From an uncultured Bacteroidales bacterium (GTDB lineage Bacteria > Bacteroidota > Bacteroidia > Bacteroidales > P3), in assembly GCA_910586395.1 (NCBI GenBank), contig CAJUFX010000003.1, positions 231,482 to 295,481 on the forward strand: DNA of 64,000 bases. Direction: 5' to 3'. The position numbers and the translations under genes are program-made. Each line of letters starts with the position of its first letter. Within the stretch, counting starts at the first letter, position 1. Below the pieces are notes generated by a model. That model did no database searches and was not told where the DNA came from. It worked only from the letters and a program-made list of their open reading frames with translations. This document shows, one piece after another, positions 7,908 to 15,822 of this stretch.

Positions 7908-9326
7908 TTAAAACAACTGGTCGCGCTTGTCTTCGGTCTCTAATTTCTGCAAGCGGTCGAGCAAGGCCTGCTTCATCTCGCCTTCGGGCATCTTAGACAA
8001 CTCACGCTTAATCAACGCGTCGCCCTCCTTACGCGTTTCATCGCTCGCATAATCTTTCAAATATTCCGCCAAGGTCATCAACGCATTGGGCGTACAGAAA
8101 CGGCCGATGAACCCCGGAATCGCATACTCCATAAAATGTTCGCCGGTGCGTCCCACCCGATAGCAGGAGGTACAGAAAGACGGGATAAAGTCCCGCGACA
8201 ACAGCCAACGGATCGCCCCGTCCAAGGTCCGGTTATCGGCAATCTGAAACTGTTCCTTTTCCAATTTCTGCGCTTCGGTAATGGAGGCCTTCTCGTGATA
8301 GGCCCCGATTTCGAGCCGCGTCCCGGCATCGATTTGCGAAACGCCGAACTCCATGACTTCGTCGCGGACGGCCGAAGACTCCCGCGCCGTCATGATCAAG
8401 CCCGTGTATGGCACGGCCAAACGCAATATGGCCACAAGTTGCTTGAACTGCTCGTCCGTTGTCTGATATTTCAAATCCAAATCCAAACCGTTGGCCGGCT
8501 GAATGCGCGGAAAACTGATGGTATGCGGTCCCACGCCGTAACGCCTCTGCAAATGCAAGGCATGGGACACCAACCCCATAACCTCGAAGCGCCAGTCGTA
8601 CAACCCGAACAGCGCGCCTATGCCCATATCGTCGCAACCGGCCTCAAACGCGCGGTCCATGCCGTTGAGACGCCACATATAATTGCCTTTCAGCGTATCG
8701 GCCGGATGATATTTGGCATAAGTCTCCTTATGATAGGTTTCCTGAAAAATCTGATAGGTGCCGATACCGGCCTGCTTGACCGTCTTGAAACCCGCGACGT
8801 CCAAGGGAGCGGCGTTGATATTGACGCGGCGGATTTCGCCGTGTCCGTTCTTGGTGCCATAGACCACCTCCACCGTATGGGCGATAAATTCGGGCGAATA
8901 GACGGGCGACTCGCCATAGACGAGAATCAGACGCTTGTGTCCTTCGGCCTCCAAGGCCTTGACTTCCGCCACCAATTCCGAATCCGTCAGTGTCCGGCGC
9001 ACCGTCGTGCGCAGACTGCGGCGAAAACCGCAATACGTACAATCGTTGACGCAATGGTTGCCGATATACAGCGGCGCGAACAGCACGATGCGGTTGCCAT
9101 ACACCTCGCGTTTGAGTTTGCGGGCGGCCTGATAGATTTCCTCCAGCAATTCCGGACTTTTGACCGCCAGCAAGGCCGCCGTTTCCTCCAAACTCAGTGC
9201 CTTCTTTTCCAAACTCTTGGCTAAAACCTCACGCACCCGGCCGGCATCTTCCTTCTGTTCCAACAGCCGAAAGATATAAGCGTCGTCTATAAAATCGACC
9301 GCGCCTTTCGACAATGTCATATCCAT
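7908..9326 (-). CDS. hydG: [FeFe]-hydrogenase maturase HydG (radical SAM tyrosine lyase)
   Basis: A 472-residue protein of normal HydG length. The radical-SAM cluster motif CX3CX2C is at Cys92, Cys96 and Cys99 (HCVNDCTYCGF). The C-terminal auxiliary cluster motif CX2CX22C is at Cys385, Cys388 and Cys411, which separates HydG from ThiH. HydG cleaves tyrosine to give CO and cyanide for the hydrogenase H-cluster. Neither hydE, hydF nor a hydrogenase gene is in this window. The start lies 2 nt after the yicC stop, so the two genes form an operon. Confidence 0.95.
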   Translation of the reverse strand: MDMTLSKGAVDFIDDAYIFRLLEQKEDAGRVREVLAKSLEKKALSLEETAALLAVKSPELLEEIYQAARKLKREVYGNRIVLFAPLYIGNHCVNDCTYCGFRRSLRTTVRRTLTDSELVAEVKALEAEGHKRLILVYGESPVYSPEFIAHTVEVVYGTKNGHGEIRRVNINAAPLDVAGFKTVKQAGIGTYQIFQETYHKETYAKYHPADTLKGNYMWRLNGMDRAFEAGCDDMGIGALFGLYDWRFEVMGLVSHALHLQRRYGVGPHTISFPRIQPANGLDLDLKYQTTDEQFKQLVAILRLAVPYTGLIMTARESSAVRDEVMEFGVSQIDAGTRLEIGAYHEKASITEAQKLEKEQFQIADNRTLDGAIRWLLSRDFIPSFCTSCYRVGRTGEHFMEYAIPGFIGRFCTPNALMTLAEYLKDYASDETRKEGDALIKRELSKMPEGEMKQALLDRLQKLETEDKRDQLF

Positions 9327-9328
9327 GT

Positions 9329-10252
9329 TTACAATATATTAAACAGTTGTTCTTTGATTTTTTCCAATTCGTCTTTCATCTCCACGACCAAACGCTGCAT
9401 CTCCACCTCGTTGGCTTTGGAGCCGAGCGTATTGATTTCGCGGCCCATCTCCTGGGCGATGAAGCCGAGTTTCTTACCCGCGCCGGCTTCGTCCACACTC
9501 TCGCGGAAATAACGGCAATGCTTGGCCAAACGCACTTTTTCCTCGGTGACATCCCACTTTTCCAGATAGTATATCAGACTTTCCTCGAAGCGGTTGCGCG
9601 CATCGGGTTGACTTTCCCATTGCGCGTTCCATTCCTGCAACGCCTTATTCAACTTCTCTTTGATACGGTCCAGGCGGCCTTTCTCAAACGGTTCCACGGC
9701 CGCCAATTTCTCCTCTATGAGCGAAACCCGCAACAGCAGGTCTTTCTTCAGTCCCTCGGCCTCCTGTACCCTGAAACGATCTACGGCCGTCAGCACCTCG
9801 TCCGTCAGGCCCCGCAGTTCCTCCGCCGCGGCCGCCAGTTCCTCCGGCCCGCACTCGGCTTCTTCCGGCTTGCGCCAGGCATCGGGCTGCATCGCCAACG
9901 CCTGCCCCAACACGGCCGGTAACCAGGCCTTGGCCTCGCCCGACAGACCATCCTGCCCCGCGCACCACTGCGAAAACTGCCGGTAGGCCTTGTCCAAAAA
10001 GCCCGTCTGCAACTCCGAAAAACGGCTCGCGTCCTCAACTTCGTTCCGCACCGTCACAACCACTTCCACCTTGCCGCGTTGCAGGCGGTCGGCCACAAGG
10101 CCGCGCAGTTCGTGCTCCAATTCCCTATACGGCCCGCTCCAGCGCCACGTCGCATCCAAAACCTTGGAATTGACGCATTTGATTTCCATGCTGATTTTTT
10201 TACCCCGCCATACGCGGTTCCCTTTGCCGTAGCCGGTCATCGATTTAATCAT
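9329..10252 (-). CDS. yicC: YicC family endoribonuclease
   Basis: A 307-residue protein starting MIKSMTGYGKG, the family's signature N-terminus, and ending with the conserved GREINTLGSKANEVEMQRLV segment. YicC proteins are cytosolic RNases implicated in sRNA and mRNA turnover; in Bacteroidetes the gene often precedes gmk, but here hydG follows. It has its own promoter at 10319-10350 with a leader of about 60 nt. Identification is firm, while the in vivo role here is inferred from the family. Confidence 0.92.
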   Translation of the reverse strand: MIKSMTGYGKGNRVWRGKKISMEIKCVNSKVLDATWRWSGPYRELEHELRGLVADRLQRGKVEVVVTVRNEVEDASRFSELQTGFLDKAYRQFSQWCAGQDGLSGEAKAWLPAVLGQALAMQPDAWRKPEEAECGPEELAAAAEELRGLTDEVLTAVDRFRVQEAEGLKKDLLLRVSLIEEKLAAVEPFEKGRLDRIKEKLNKALQEWNAQWESQPDARNRFEESLIYYLEKWDVTEEKVRLAKHCRYFRESVDEAGAGKKLGFIAQEMGREINTLGSKANEVEMQRLVVEMKDELEKIKEQLFNIL

Positions 10253-10318
10253 ACCTGTGTCGGTTTTAGCTTCATGCCTGTAGGTTCCAGAACGGTTCCG
10301 TCCCCGCCAAACATCCTA

Positions 10319-10350
10319 CAAATTTACTTTGAAACATACGAATTTGCAAA
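10319..10350 (-). promoter_or_regulatory. Bacteroidetes-type promoter of yicC-hydG
   Basis: On the minus strand there is a TTTG (10347-10350), a 20-nt spacer and TAAATTTG (10319-10326), a full consensus match. It is divergent from the cls promoter about 70 bp away. Confidence 0.78.
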
Positions 10351-10417
10351 CTTTAAGCCAAATCCCGTGCCCTGACGGACGAATCCGAACCGCGCCCCGA
10401 TATTTTCCCGGCATTGT

Positions 10418-10449
10418 TTTGGAAATAAGACGCAACTTTGGTAAGTTTG
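10418..10449 (+). promoter_or_regulatory. Bacteroidetes-type promoter of the cardiolipin synthase gene
   Basis: TTTG at 10418-10421, a 20-nt spacer and TAAGTTTG at 10442-10449, a full consensus match. Transcription should start near 10455, giving a leader of about 17 nt. Confidence 0.78.
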
Positions 10450-10471
10450 TAACCTGTTATCTTTTGTCATC

Positions 10472-11611
10472 ATGACGTTATCCGACACCCTGACTCCGCC
10501 CGCGCCGGATACCGCGGACAACGCGGTCGCCGCCATGCCGCAGGAAGCCTACAACACCCAGTTGTTCGACGATAACCTGCGTTTGTTCAGCGCCATGATT
10601 GATGACATCCTTGCTGCTAAAAAATACATTTACTTAGAAACTTACCGTTTTTCGGACGACGCGATCGGCAAGCGCTTCCGGGAAGCCTTGTTGCGCAAGG
10701 CGCGGGAAGGTCTGGATATCCGCCTACTCGTCGATGCCTACGGCACCCAGGCCAACGAACTGTTTTTCGCCGAATTGCTGGCGGCCGGCGTCAAGTTGCG
10801 TTACTTCAAGAAAATCAAATTTTTCTTTTCCAATACCTTTGCCCGCAACCATACGCGAAGCCACCGCAAACTCTTGCTCATAGACGACCGCATCACCTAT
10901 ATCGGTTCGTCCAACCTGACCTCCTACGCCCTCAGCTGGCGCGACCTGAACCTGCGGATCCAAAGCCCGATCACGCATAAATTCCGCGGCGTCTTTTTTC
11001 AAAATTACGAACAATACAAATTTTACGAACTTGTGCCGTTCGAGAAAAAGAAAATCATCTCCTATCACGGTTACAACATCCTGCAGGATACGCCTTCCAC
11101 GTACTATCAAATCATACGCGACTACACGCTCAACCTGATCCGGAACGCCAAACAGGAAATCCTGATCGAGACGCCCTATTTCCTGCCCGGCCACAAGTTG
11201 CGCAAGGCCTTGGCCGAAGCGGCGGCGCGCGGCGTAAGCGTCAAAGTCTATCTGCCGTTGCATTCCGACGTGCCGGTCATAGACTTGTTGCGCAACAAAT
11301 ATTTAGGGCCGCTCTACAAACAGGGGGTGCGCTGGCGGCTCTTCCGTCCCGACAACCTGCACGCCAAATGCATGCTCATAGACGGCAAACGGTTTTTCAT
11401 GGGGTCGGCCAATTTCGATTACCGCAGTTTCCGCTACCAATACGAAATCATGCTTTATGGCGAAAACACGGAGACGATGCGGCTCTTGCAGGCCCATATC
11501 GCGGAGACCGACCGGCATTGCAGCGATTTGGACTACGAAAAATGGAAGAACGTGCCTTGGCTGTACCGCTTTGCCGAATGGCTGATCACGCCTTTCCGAC
11601 GGCTGTTTTAA
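10472..11611 (+). CDS. cls: Phospholipase D-like cardiolipin synthase
   Basis: A 379-residue protein with two HKD (HxKxxxxD) motifs: SHRKLLLIDD in the first half and LHAKCMLIDG followed by GSANFDYRSF in the second. These are the catalytic signature of PLD-type phosphatidyltransferases. It lacks the two N-terminal membrane helices of ClsA, so it resembles the shorter ClsB/ClsC type and probably binds the inner membrane peripherally. Expected reaction: joining phosphatidyl groups to make cardiolipin. It is divergent from yicC with its own promoter. Other PLD-family activities cannot be excluded. Confidence 0.85.
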   Translation: MTLSDTLTPPAPDTADNAVAAMPQEAYNTQLFDDNLRLFSAMIDDILAAKKYIYLETYRFSDDAIGKRFREALLRKAREGLDIRLLVDAYGTQANELFFAELLAAGVKLRYFKKIKFFFSNTFARNHTRSHRKLLLIDDRITYIGSSNLTSYALSWRDLNLRIQSPITHKFRGVFFQNYEQYKFYELVPFEKKKIISYHGYNILQDTPSTYYQIIRDYTLNLIRNAKQEILIETPYFLPGHKLRKALAEAAARGVSVKVYLPLHSDVPVIDLLRNKYLGPLYKQGVRWRLFRPDNLHAKCMLIDGKRFFMGSANFDYRSFRYQYEIMLYGENTETMRLLQAHIAETDRHCSDLDYEKWKNVPWLYRFAEWLITPFRRLF

Positions 11612-11789
11612 GATGGAACCGCTGGCGCGGGCGGCGGGAAATGCGGGGACGGTTGAGGAGCGCGGGCGGCTGTGTGCCGGAAGGAGCATCGGGCACCTGC
11701 GTGCCAGCGACGGAAAGCGACCGTTGCCGGTGCAAGCGCGTCGGAAAGCGGGCGAATAAAAAGGTTAATTAATTTATAACTAAAATCAT
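11612..11789. other. GC-rich intergenic gap between cls and pepD
   Basis: The stretch is GC-rich up to about 11756, then abruptly AT-rich before pepD. I see no consensus promoter, no terminator stem and no recognisable gene; a 48-codon frame at 11613-11759 has no credible start context. pepD may read through from cls or use a non-consensus promoter in the AT-rich tail. Confidence 0.4.
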
Positions 11790-13262
11790 ATGAACGAAAT
11801 TCTGAATCAACTCAAACCGGAGGGCGTATGGCGTTACTTCGGCGAGATCCTGCGCATTCCGCGGCCTTCCAAAAAAGAAGAAAAGATACGCGAATACCTG
11901 CTGGCCTTCGGCCAAGAACACGGTCTGGAAACCTTGCAGGACGAAACCGGCAACGTCCTGATCCGCAAGCCGGCCACACCGGGCATGGAAAACCGCCAAG
12001 GCGTGATCCTGCAATCGCACATGGACATGGTGTGCGAAAAGAACGCCGACTCCAAACATAATTTCGACACCGACCCGATTGAAGTGCATATCGAAGACGG
12101 CTGGCTCAAAGCCAAAGACACGACGCTCGGCGCGGATAACGGCATCGGCTGTGCGTTCGAACTGGCGGTTCTGGTCGATAAAACGCTTGTACACGGGCCG
12201 TTGGAATGCCTGTTTACCGTAGATGAAGAGACGGGGCTGACCGGAGCGTTCGGGCTCAAACCCGGCTTTTTGCAGGGCAAAATCCTGCTGAACTTAGATT
12301 CGGAAGACGACGGCCAGTTCTTTATCGGCTGCGCGGGCGGCATCGACACCCTGGCCGAAGTGCCGGTCAAGACCGAAACGCGGCCGGCGGCGCATACCAA
12401 GGCCTACACGCTGCATGTCAAGGGCCTTAAGGGCGGCCACTCGGGCGACGACATCAACAAGGGCCTGGGTAACGCCAACAAATTCCTCGTGCGTTTCCTC
12501 TGCGCCCAAACCGATGCGCTCGGCCTGCGCGTCAGCGACCTGCACGGCGGCAACCTGCGCAACGCCATCGCGCGCGAGGCTTCGGCGGTGGTATGCCTGC
12601 CCGAAGACCGTGTGGACGGCTTGCTGAAAGCCGCGGAAACCTACGAAGCCGTCCTGAAACGCGAATTCAAGACCGAACCCGGCCTGCGCTTCTATGCCGA
12701 AGCCGCCGAACTGCCGGCCACGGTATGGGAACTCGACCGTCACAAACGTTTCTGCGACGCGATGTTCGCCTGTCCGCACGGCGTGCTGCGCATGAGCTCC
12801 GATATTCCCAACTTCGTCGAGACCTCGACCAACCTGGCCTCCATGCACTACGAGCCTGAAAACGGGCTGATCCGACTGAGCACGAGCCAGCGCTCCTCCG
12901 TGGAGTCGGCCAAGGTCGCGGCCGCCGAACGCATCGCGGCCTGCTTCCGCCTCATCGGCGCGGACGTCCGCATCCACCACAGCGACGGCTATCCCGGCTG
13001 GACGCCCGACCCCGCCTCGCCCATCCTTAAAATCTGCACCGATACGTTCCGCGACCTGTTCCATGAAGAGCCGCTGGCCTTGGCCATCCACGCCGGATTG
13101 GAATGCGGCCTTTTCGCGACCAAATATCCGGGCATGGACATGGTCTCGTACGGGCCCACGATGCGCGGCGTGCACTCGCCCGACGAACGCCTGCTACTCG
13201 ACACGGTGGAACGCTGCTGGCGACTGACGGTCGAAATTCTGAAACGCATTCCCGTCAAATAA
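11790..13262 (+). CDS. pepD: Aminoacyl-histidine dipeptidase (Xaa-His dipeptidase, M20C)
   Basis: A 490-residue protein, the usual length for PepD. Metal-site residues of the M20 family are visible: His78 and Asp80 in SHMDMVCEKN, Asp116 in TLGADNGIG, and the general-base pair Glu146-Glu147 in DEETGLTGA. A dimerisation lid domain interrupts the peptidase domain (GGHSGDDI marks the boundary). PepD hydrolyses dipeptides such as carnosine-like Xaa-His in the cytosol, consistent with peptide-based nutrition. The NUDIX gene follows within 10 nt. Confidence 0.95.
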   Translation: MNEILNQLKPEGVWRYFGEILRIPRPSKKEEKIREYLLAFGQEHGLETLQDETGNVLIRKPATPGMENRQGVILQSHMDMVCEKNADSKHNFDTDPIEVHIEDGWLKAKDTTLGADNGIGCAFELAVLVDKTLVHGPLECLFTVDEETGLTGAFGLKPGFLQGKILLNLDSEDDGQFFIGCAGGIDTLAEVPVKTETRPAAHTKAYTLHVKGLKGGHSGDDINKGLGNANKFLVRFLCAQTDALGLRVSDLHGGNLRNAIAREASAVVCLPEDRVDGLLKAAETYEAVLKREFKTEPGLRFYAEAAELPATVWELDRHKRFCDAMFACPHGVLRMSSDIPNFVETSTNLASMHYEPENGLIRLSTSQRSSVESAKVAAAERIAACFRLIGADVRIHHSDGYPGWTPDPASPILKICTDTFRDLFHEEPLALAIHAGLECGLFATKYPGMDMVSYGPTMRGVHSPDERLLLDTVERCWRLTVEILKRIPVK

Positions 13263-13271
13263 GTGTGTGCG

Positions 13272-14018
13272 ATGATACATACGGTTTTTACCGACAGGCG
13301 CGCGGTAATCTTCGCGGCGGCCGCCGAAATGGCGGCCGCCCGCGAAAAGGCCGCCTTGTGGACGGGCCTGCCCGCGGAACGGCTGCGCACGCTGCCGTTT
13401 GAAAACAGGCCGGCCTTTTTCGACCGCCTGGTGGCGGAAGACGAAAGCGACAATCTCATCGTATTGTGCGAGGCGGCCAACGGCAGCGCGGATACGTCCG
13501 TTTCCGCCCAGGCGGCTGAAACGGACGCTGGCGGGCCGGACGGGCATACGGACGCGGCCAAGGCGGCCTTTGAAGCGTTCAAGGAACGCTTCAAGATTAT
13601 CCGGGCCGGCGGCGGGCTCGTGCGGCATGGCGACCGCTACCTCTATATCTACCGGCGCGGTTTTTGGGACCTGCCCAAAGGCAAGCAGGAAAAAGACGAG
13701 GACATAGACGACACGGCCCTGCGCGAGGTGGCCGAAGAAACCGGTCTGAGCCCGCTCCTGATTAGCGATGAACTGCCGACCACCTACCATCTGATTCGAA
13801 AAAAGAACGAGACGATTCTTAAAGAATGTGTCTGGTATGCGATGGAGACGTTCCAGTCCATGGACGCCGAATTGGTCGCAACACCGCCCGAACTTACGCC
13901 TCAGACCGAAGAAGACATTATGGAAGCCGTCTGGCTGACCCAAACGGAGGTTTTGGCGCGTTGCGGCAAGATGTATCCGTCCATCGCCTGCCTGACGCAG
14001 GTTTACTTTGAGGCGTAG
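13272..14018 (+). CDS. NUDIX hydrolase
   Basis: About 248 residues. The complete Nudix box GX5EX7REUXEEXGU is present (GKQEKDE, seven residues, then REVAEETGL). An N-terminal domain of about 100 residues includes an Ala/Asp/Gly-rich linker (around 13480-13560). The substrate, a nucleoside diphosphate derivative, is not predictable. The ATG at 13272 was chosen; a GTG at 13263 immediately after the pepD stop is the alternative. It is likely co-transcribed with pepD and ends at the terminator 14040-14082. Confidence 0.88.
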   Translation: MIHTVFTDRRAVIFAAAAEMAAAREKAALWTGLPAERLRTLPFENRPAFFDRLVAEDESDNLIVLCEAANGSADTSVSAQAAETDAGGPDGHTDAAKAAFEAFKERFKIIRAGGGLVRHGDRYLYIYRRGFWDLPKGKQEKDEDIDDTALREVAEETGLSPLLISDELPTTYHLIRKKNETILKECVWYAMETFQSMDAELVATPPELTPQTEEDIMEAVWLTQTEVLARCGKMYPSIACLTQVYFEA

Positions 14019-14039
14019 GCGCCAACATACGGCCCCGGC

Positions 14040-14082
14040 AGCCGGTATGGCGGGTTTCAACGACCGCCATGCCGGCTTTTTC
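14040..14082 (+). terminator. Intrinsic terminator of pepD-NUDIX
   Basis: A 14-bp stem (14040-14053 with 14064-14077, one G-T pair) has a 10-nt loop followed by TTTTT. The stem and loop overlap the last codons and stop of the opposing gene (14057-15814). Confidence 0.85.
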
Positions 14083-15814
14083 TGTTTCCGGCGGCGGCTT
14101 TTTCCGGATTCATCAGCGTCTGCCAACGGGAAACCCCGTCAGGTACGGGCGGCGCGAAGCGCGTATAAATCCGTCCCTCCGGCGAGACGACGACAAAAGC
14201 GGGAAACGTATAGACTTCCCAATCGCGCAGATTCTCTATCTCCCGGTTGAAATGGTAGAACGACAAAACACCGTCGGCCTCCGCGGCGACCGCATCAGCG
14301 GCTGGAGCGTCGGAGGCGGGCGGCTGCAAGGCCGCTTGCAGGGCGCGCACGTAGGTGCGCGCGGCGGCCGTATCGTCGTCGCAGACCAACACGAGGCCGC
14401 GGCCGGCTCCTGACCGGTCCTGCCGCAGGGCCTGCCACAGCGCATAGACCTGCGCCGAGCCTTCCGGCGAAAGCGTCGGGTCGGACTTGACGAGGCAGAT
14501 ATAGTGCCAGCCGCGGCCCGCCAAAAGCGTATCGGCCGCCACCGCCCGCCCCATCCCATCCGTCCAGACGTATGGTTTGAGCCCTATGCCTTCGCGCCGG
14601 CGCCGCGCGCGTTCCAACAAACCCGCAATCGTTTGCCGGTGCATCGGCACGGACGTCCGCTCCGCCAACTGCGCCAACTGCCCGCGCAAGGCTTCGGCCG
14701 GATAATCGGGCTTTTCCAACACCTCGGCCACCGCCAGCATATACACCCATTCCCGCAACACACGGTTCACCAGCAGGGAATCCACGCCAAGCGTATCGAG
14801 GACCGGCTGCACATCCGCCCCCGCCAACAGCCGTTTGAGCCGTTTTTCGGGAATCGGACACCTGGCCTCGAAATAAGCCTCGAAATAAGCGCGCACGAAC
14901 TGCATCTGCGCGGGATTGCGATACAAAAGCGGCTGTTGCCGCAGGTATTGCCGGAACAAGACCTTGCCGCTTTTAAGGCCGGCGAATTCTTCCAATGCGG
15001 CCATCTGATAACGGATATAGGCCGATACAAAATCATAGACGGGCGTATCGCGCCGCGCCGGCCGAACGCCAGGCGCCTCGCCGGAAAGCCCCCCGGCCGT
15101 TGCCTGCGGCCACAGAGCCGCTTCCAAACTGTCCACACGCGTCCGCAACCGCAACACGGCCTCCGGCCGCCCGTAAACAACGATATCTTCATAGGCCGCC
15201 GCGTCTATCTCCTGCCCGTACAATGTCAAAAACGCCCAAAGCGCATGGTTCAGCCGTTCGTCGGCCGGCGCCTCGATGTCGAACGTCAGCGGCGGCACGG
15301 GGGTACCGGGGAAAAACACGTTCAGACGGCGGTCCAACGTATAGTCGTAAGGATGAAAACGCAAACGGTAATCCGCGCCGGGCGTCACGAACAGCGTGCC
15401 GCTGTAATAGTCGATCTCCAAAACCGTCGGCATCGTCTCGCGGAACATCCCTTGCAACGAGAACGCACCGTCATCCGCAATCCGGCAGGCATCCACTTCC
15501 CAACTCAGACCGCTCAAGGGGTCAGCCGCCACACGCCAACGGATCGTACGCCCGGCCGCCCCCGGCGCGACACCGCTGATGCGGACCCGTTGCGCCACGC
15601 GGTCGGGACGCAGCCGCAGACTGTCGTCCGCCGCCGAAACCGCTCCCGAGACATCGGGCAAGACAGCGGGCGGCCAACCGGGGACCGCCGCCCGGCACGC
15701 GGCCGAAAACCAGCCCGGACACGCCAGCAAGCCCCACAACATGAACCGCCACAGCCGTATGCCGCACCGGCCGGCCCCTCCGGGCCTATCGTCCGAAATA
15801 CCGCGTCTTCGCAT
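14057..15814 (-). CDS. Secreted thioredoxin-fold protein without CxxC (hypothetical)
   Basis: A 585-residue protein with an N-terminal signal-like segment (FMLWGLLACPGWFSAACRA), a beta-rich N-terminal part and a long helical middle. Its C-terminal region resembles a TlpA/thioredoxin-like fold, with a FPAFVVVSPEGRI strand and cis-proline but no CxxC redox motif. Such proteins are common in the Bacteroidetes periplasm; function unknown. It starts 8 nt after the S9 peptidase stop, so the two form an operon. An internal start at the Met in RFMLWG (residue 25) would give a cleaner signal peptide. Confidence 0.65.
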   Translation of the reverse strand: MRRRGISDDRPGGAGRCGIRLWRFMLWGLLACPGWFSAACRAAVPGWPPAVLPDVSGAVSAADDSLRLRPDRVAQRVRISGVAPGAAGRTIRWRVAADPLSGLSWEVDACRIADDGAFSLQGMFRETMPTVLEIDYYSGTLFVTPGADYRLRFHPYDYTLDRRLNVFFPGTPVPPLTFDIEAPADERLNHALWAFLTLYGQEIDAAAYEDIVVYGRPEAVLRLRTRVDSLEAALWPQATAGGLSGEAPGVRPARRDTPVYDFVSAYIRYQMAALEEFAGLKSGKVLFRQYLRQQPLLYRNPAQMQFVRAYFEAYFEARCPIPEKRLKRLLAGADVQPVLDTLGVDSLLVNRVLREWVYMLAVAEVLEKPDYPAEALRGQLAQLAERTSVPMHRQTIAGLLERARRRREGIGLKPYVWTDGMGRAVAADTLLAGRGWHYICLVKSDPTLSPEGSAQVYALWQALRQDRSGAGRGLVLVCDDDTAAARTYVRALQAALQPPASDAPAADAVAAEADGVLSFYHFNREIENLRDWEVYTFPAFVVVSPEGRIYTRFAPPVPDGVSRWQTLMNPEKAAAGNRKSRHGGR

Positions 15815-15822
15815 GAGGCGCC

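Noticed and set aside
11613..11759. 48-codon open frame between cls and pepD
   Set aside because: GC-rich, Arg/Ala-rich product with no recognisable features and no promoter or start context.
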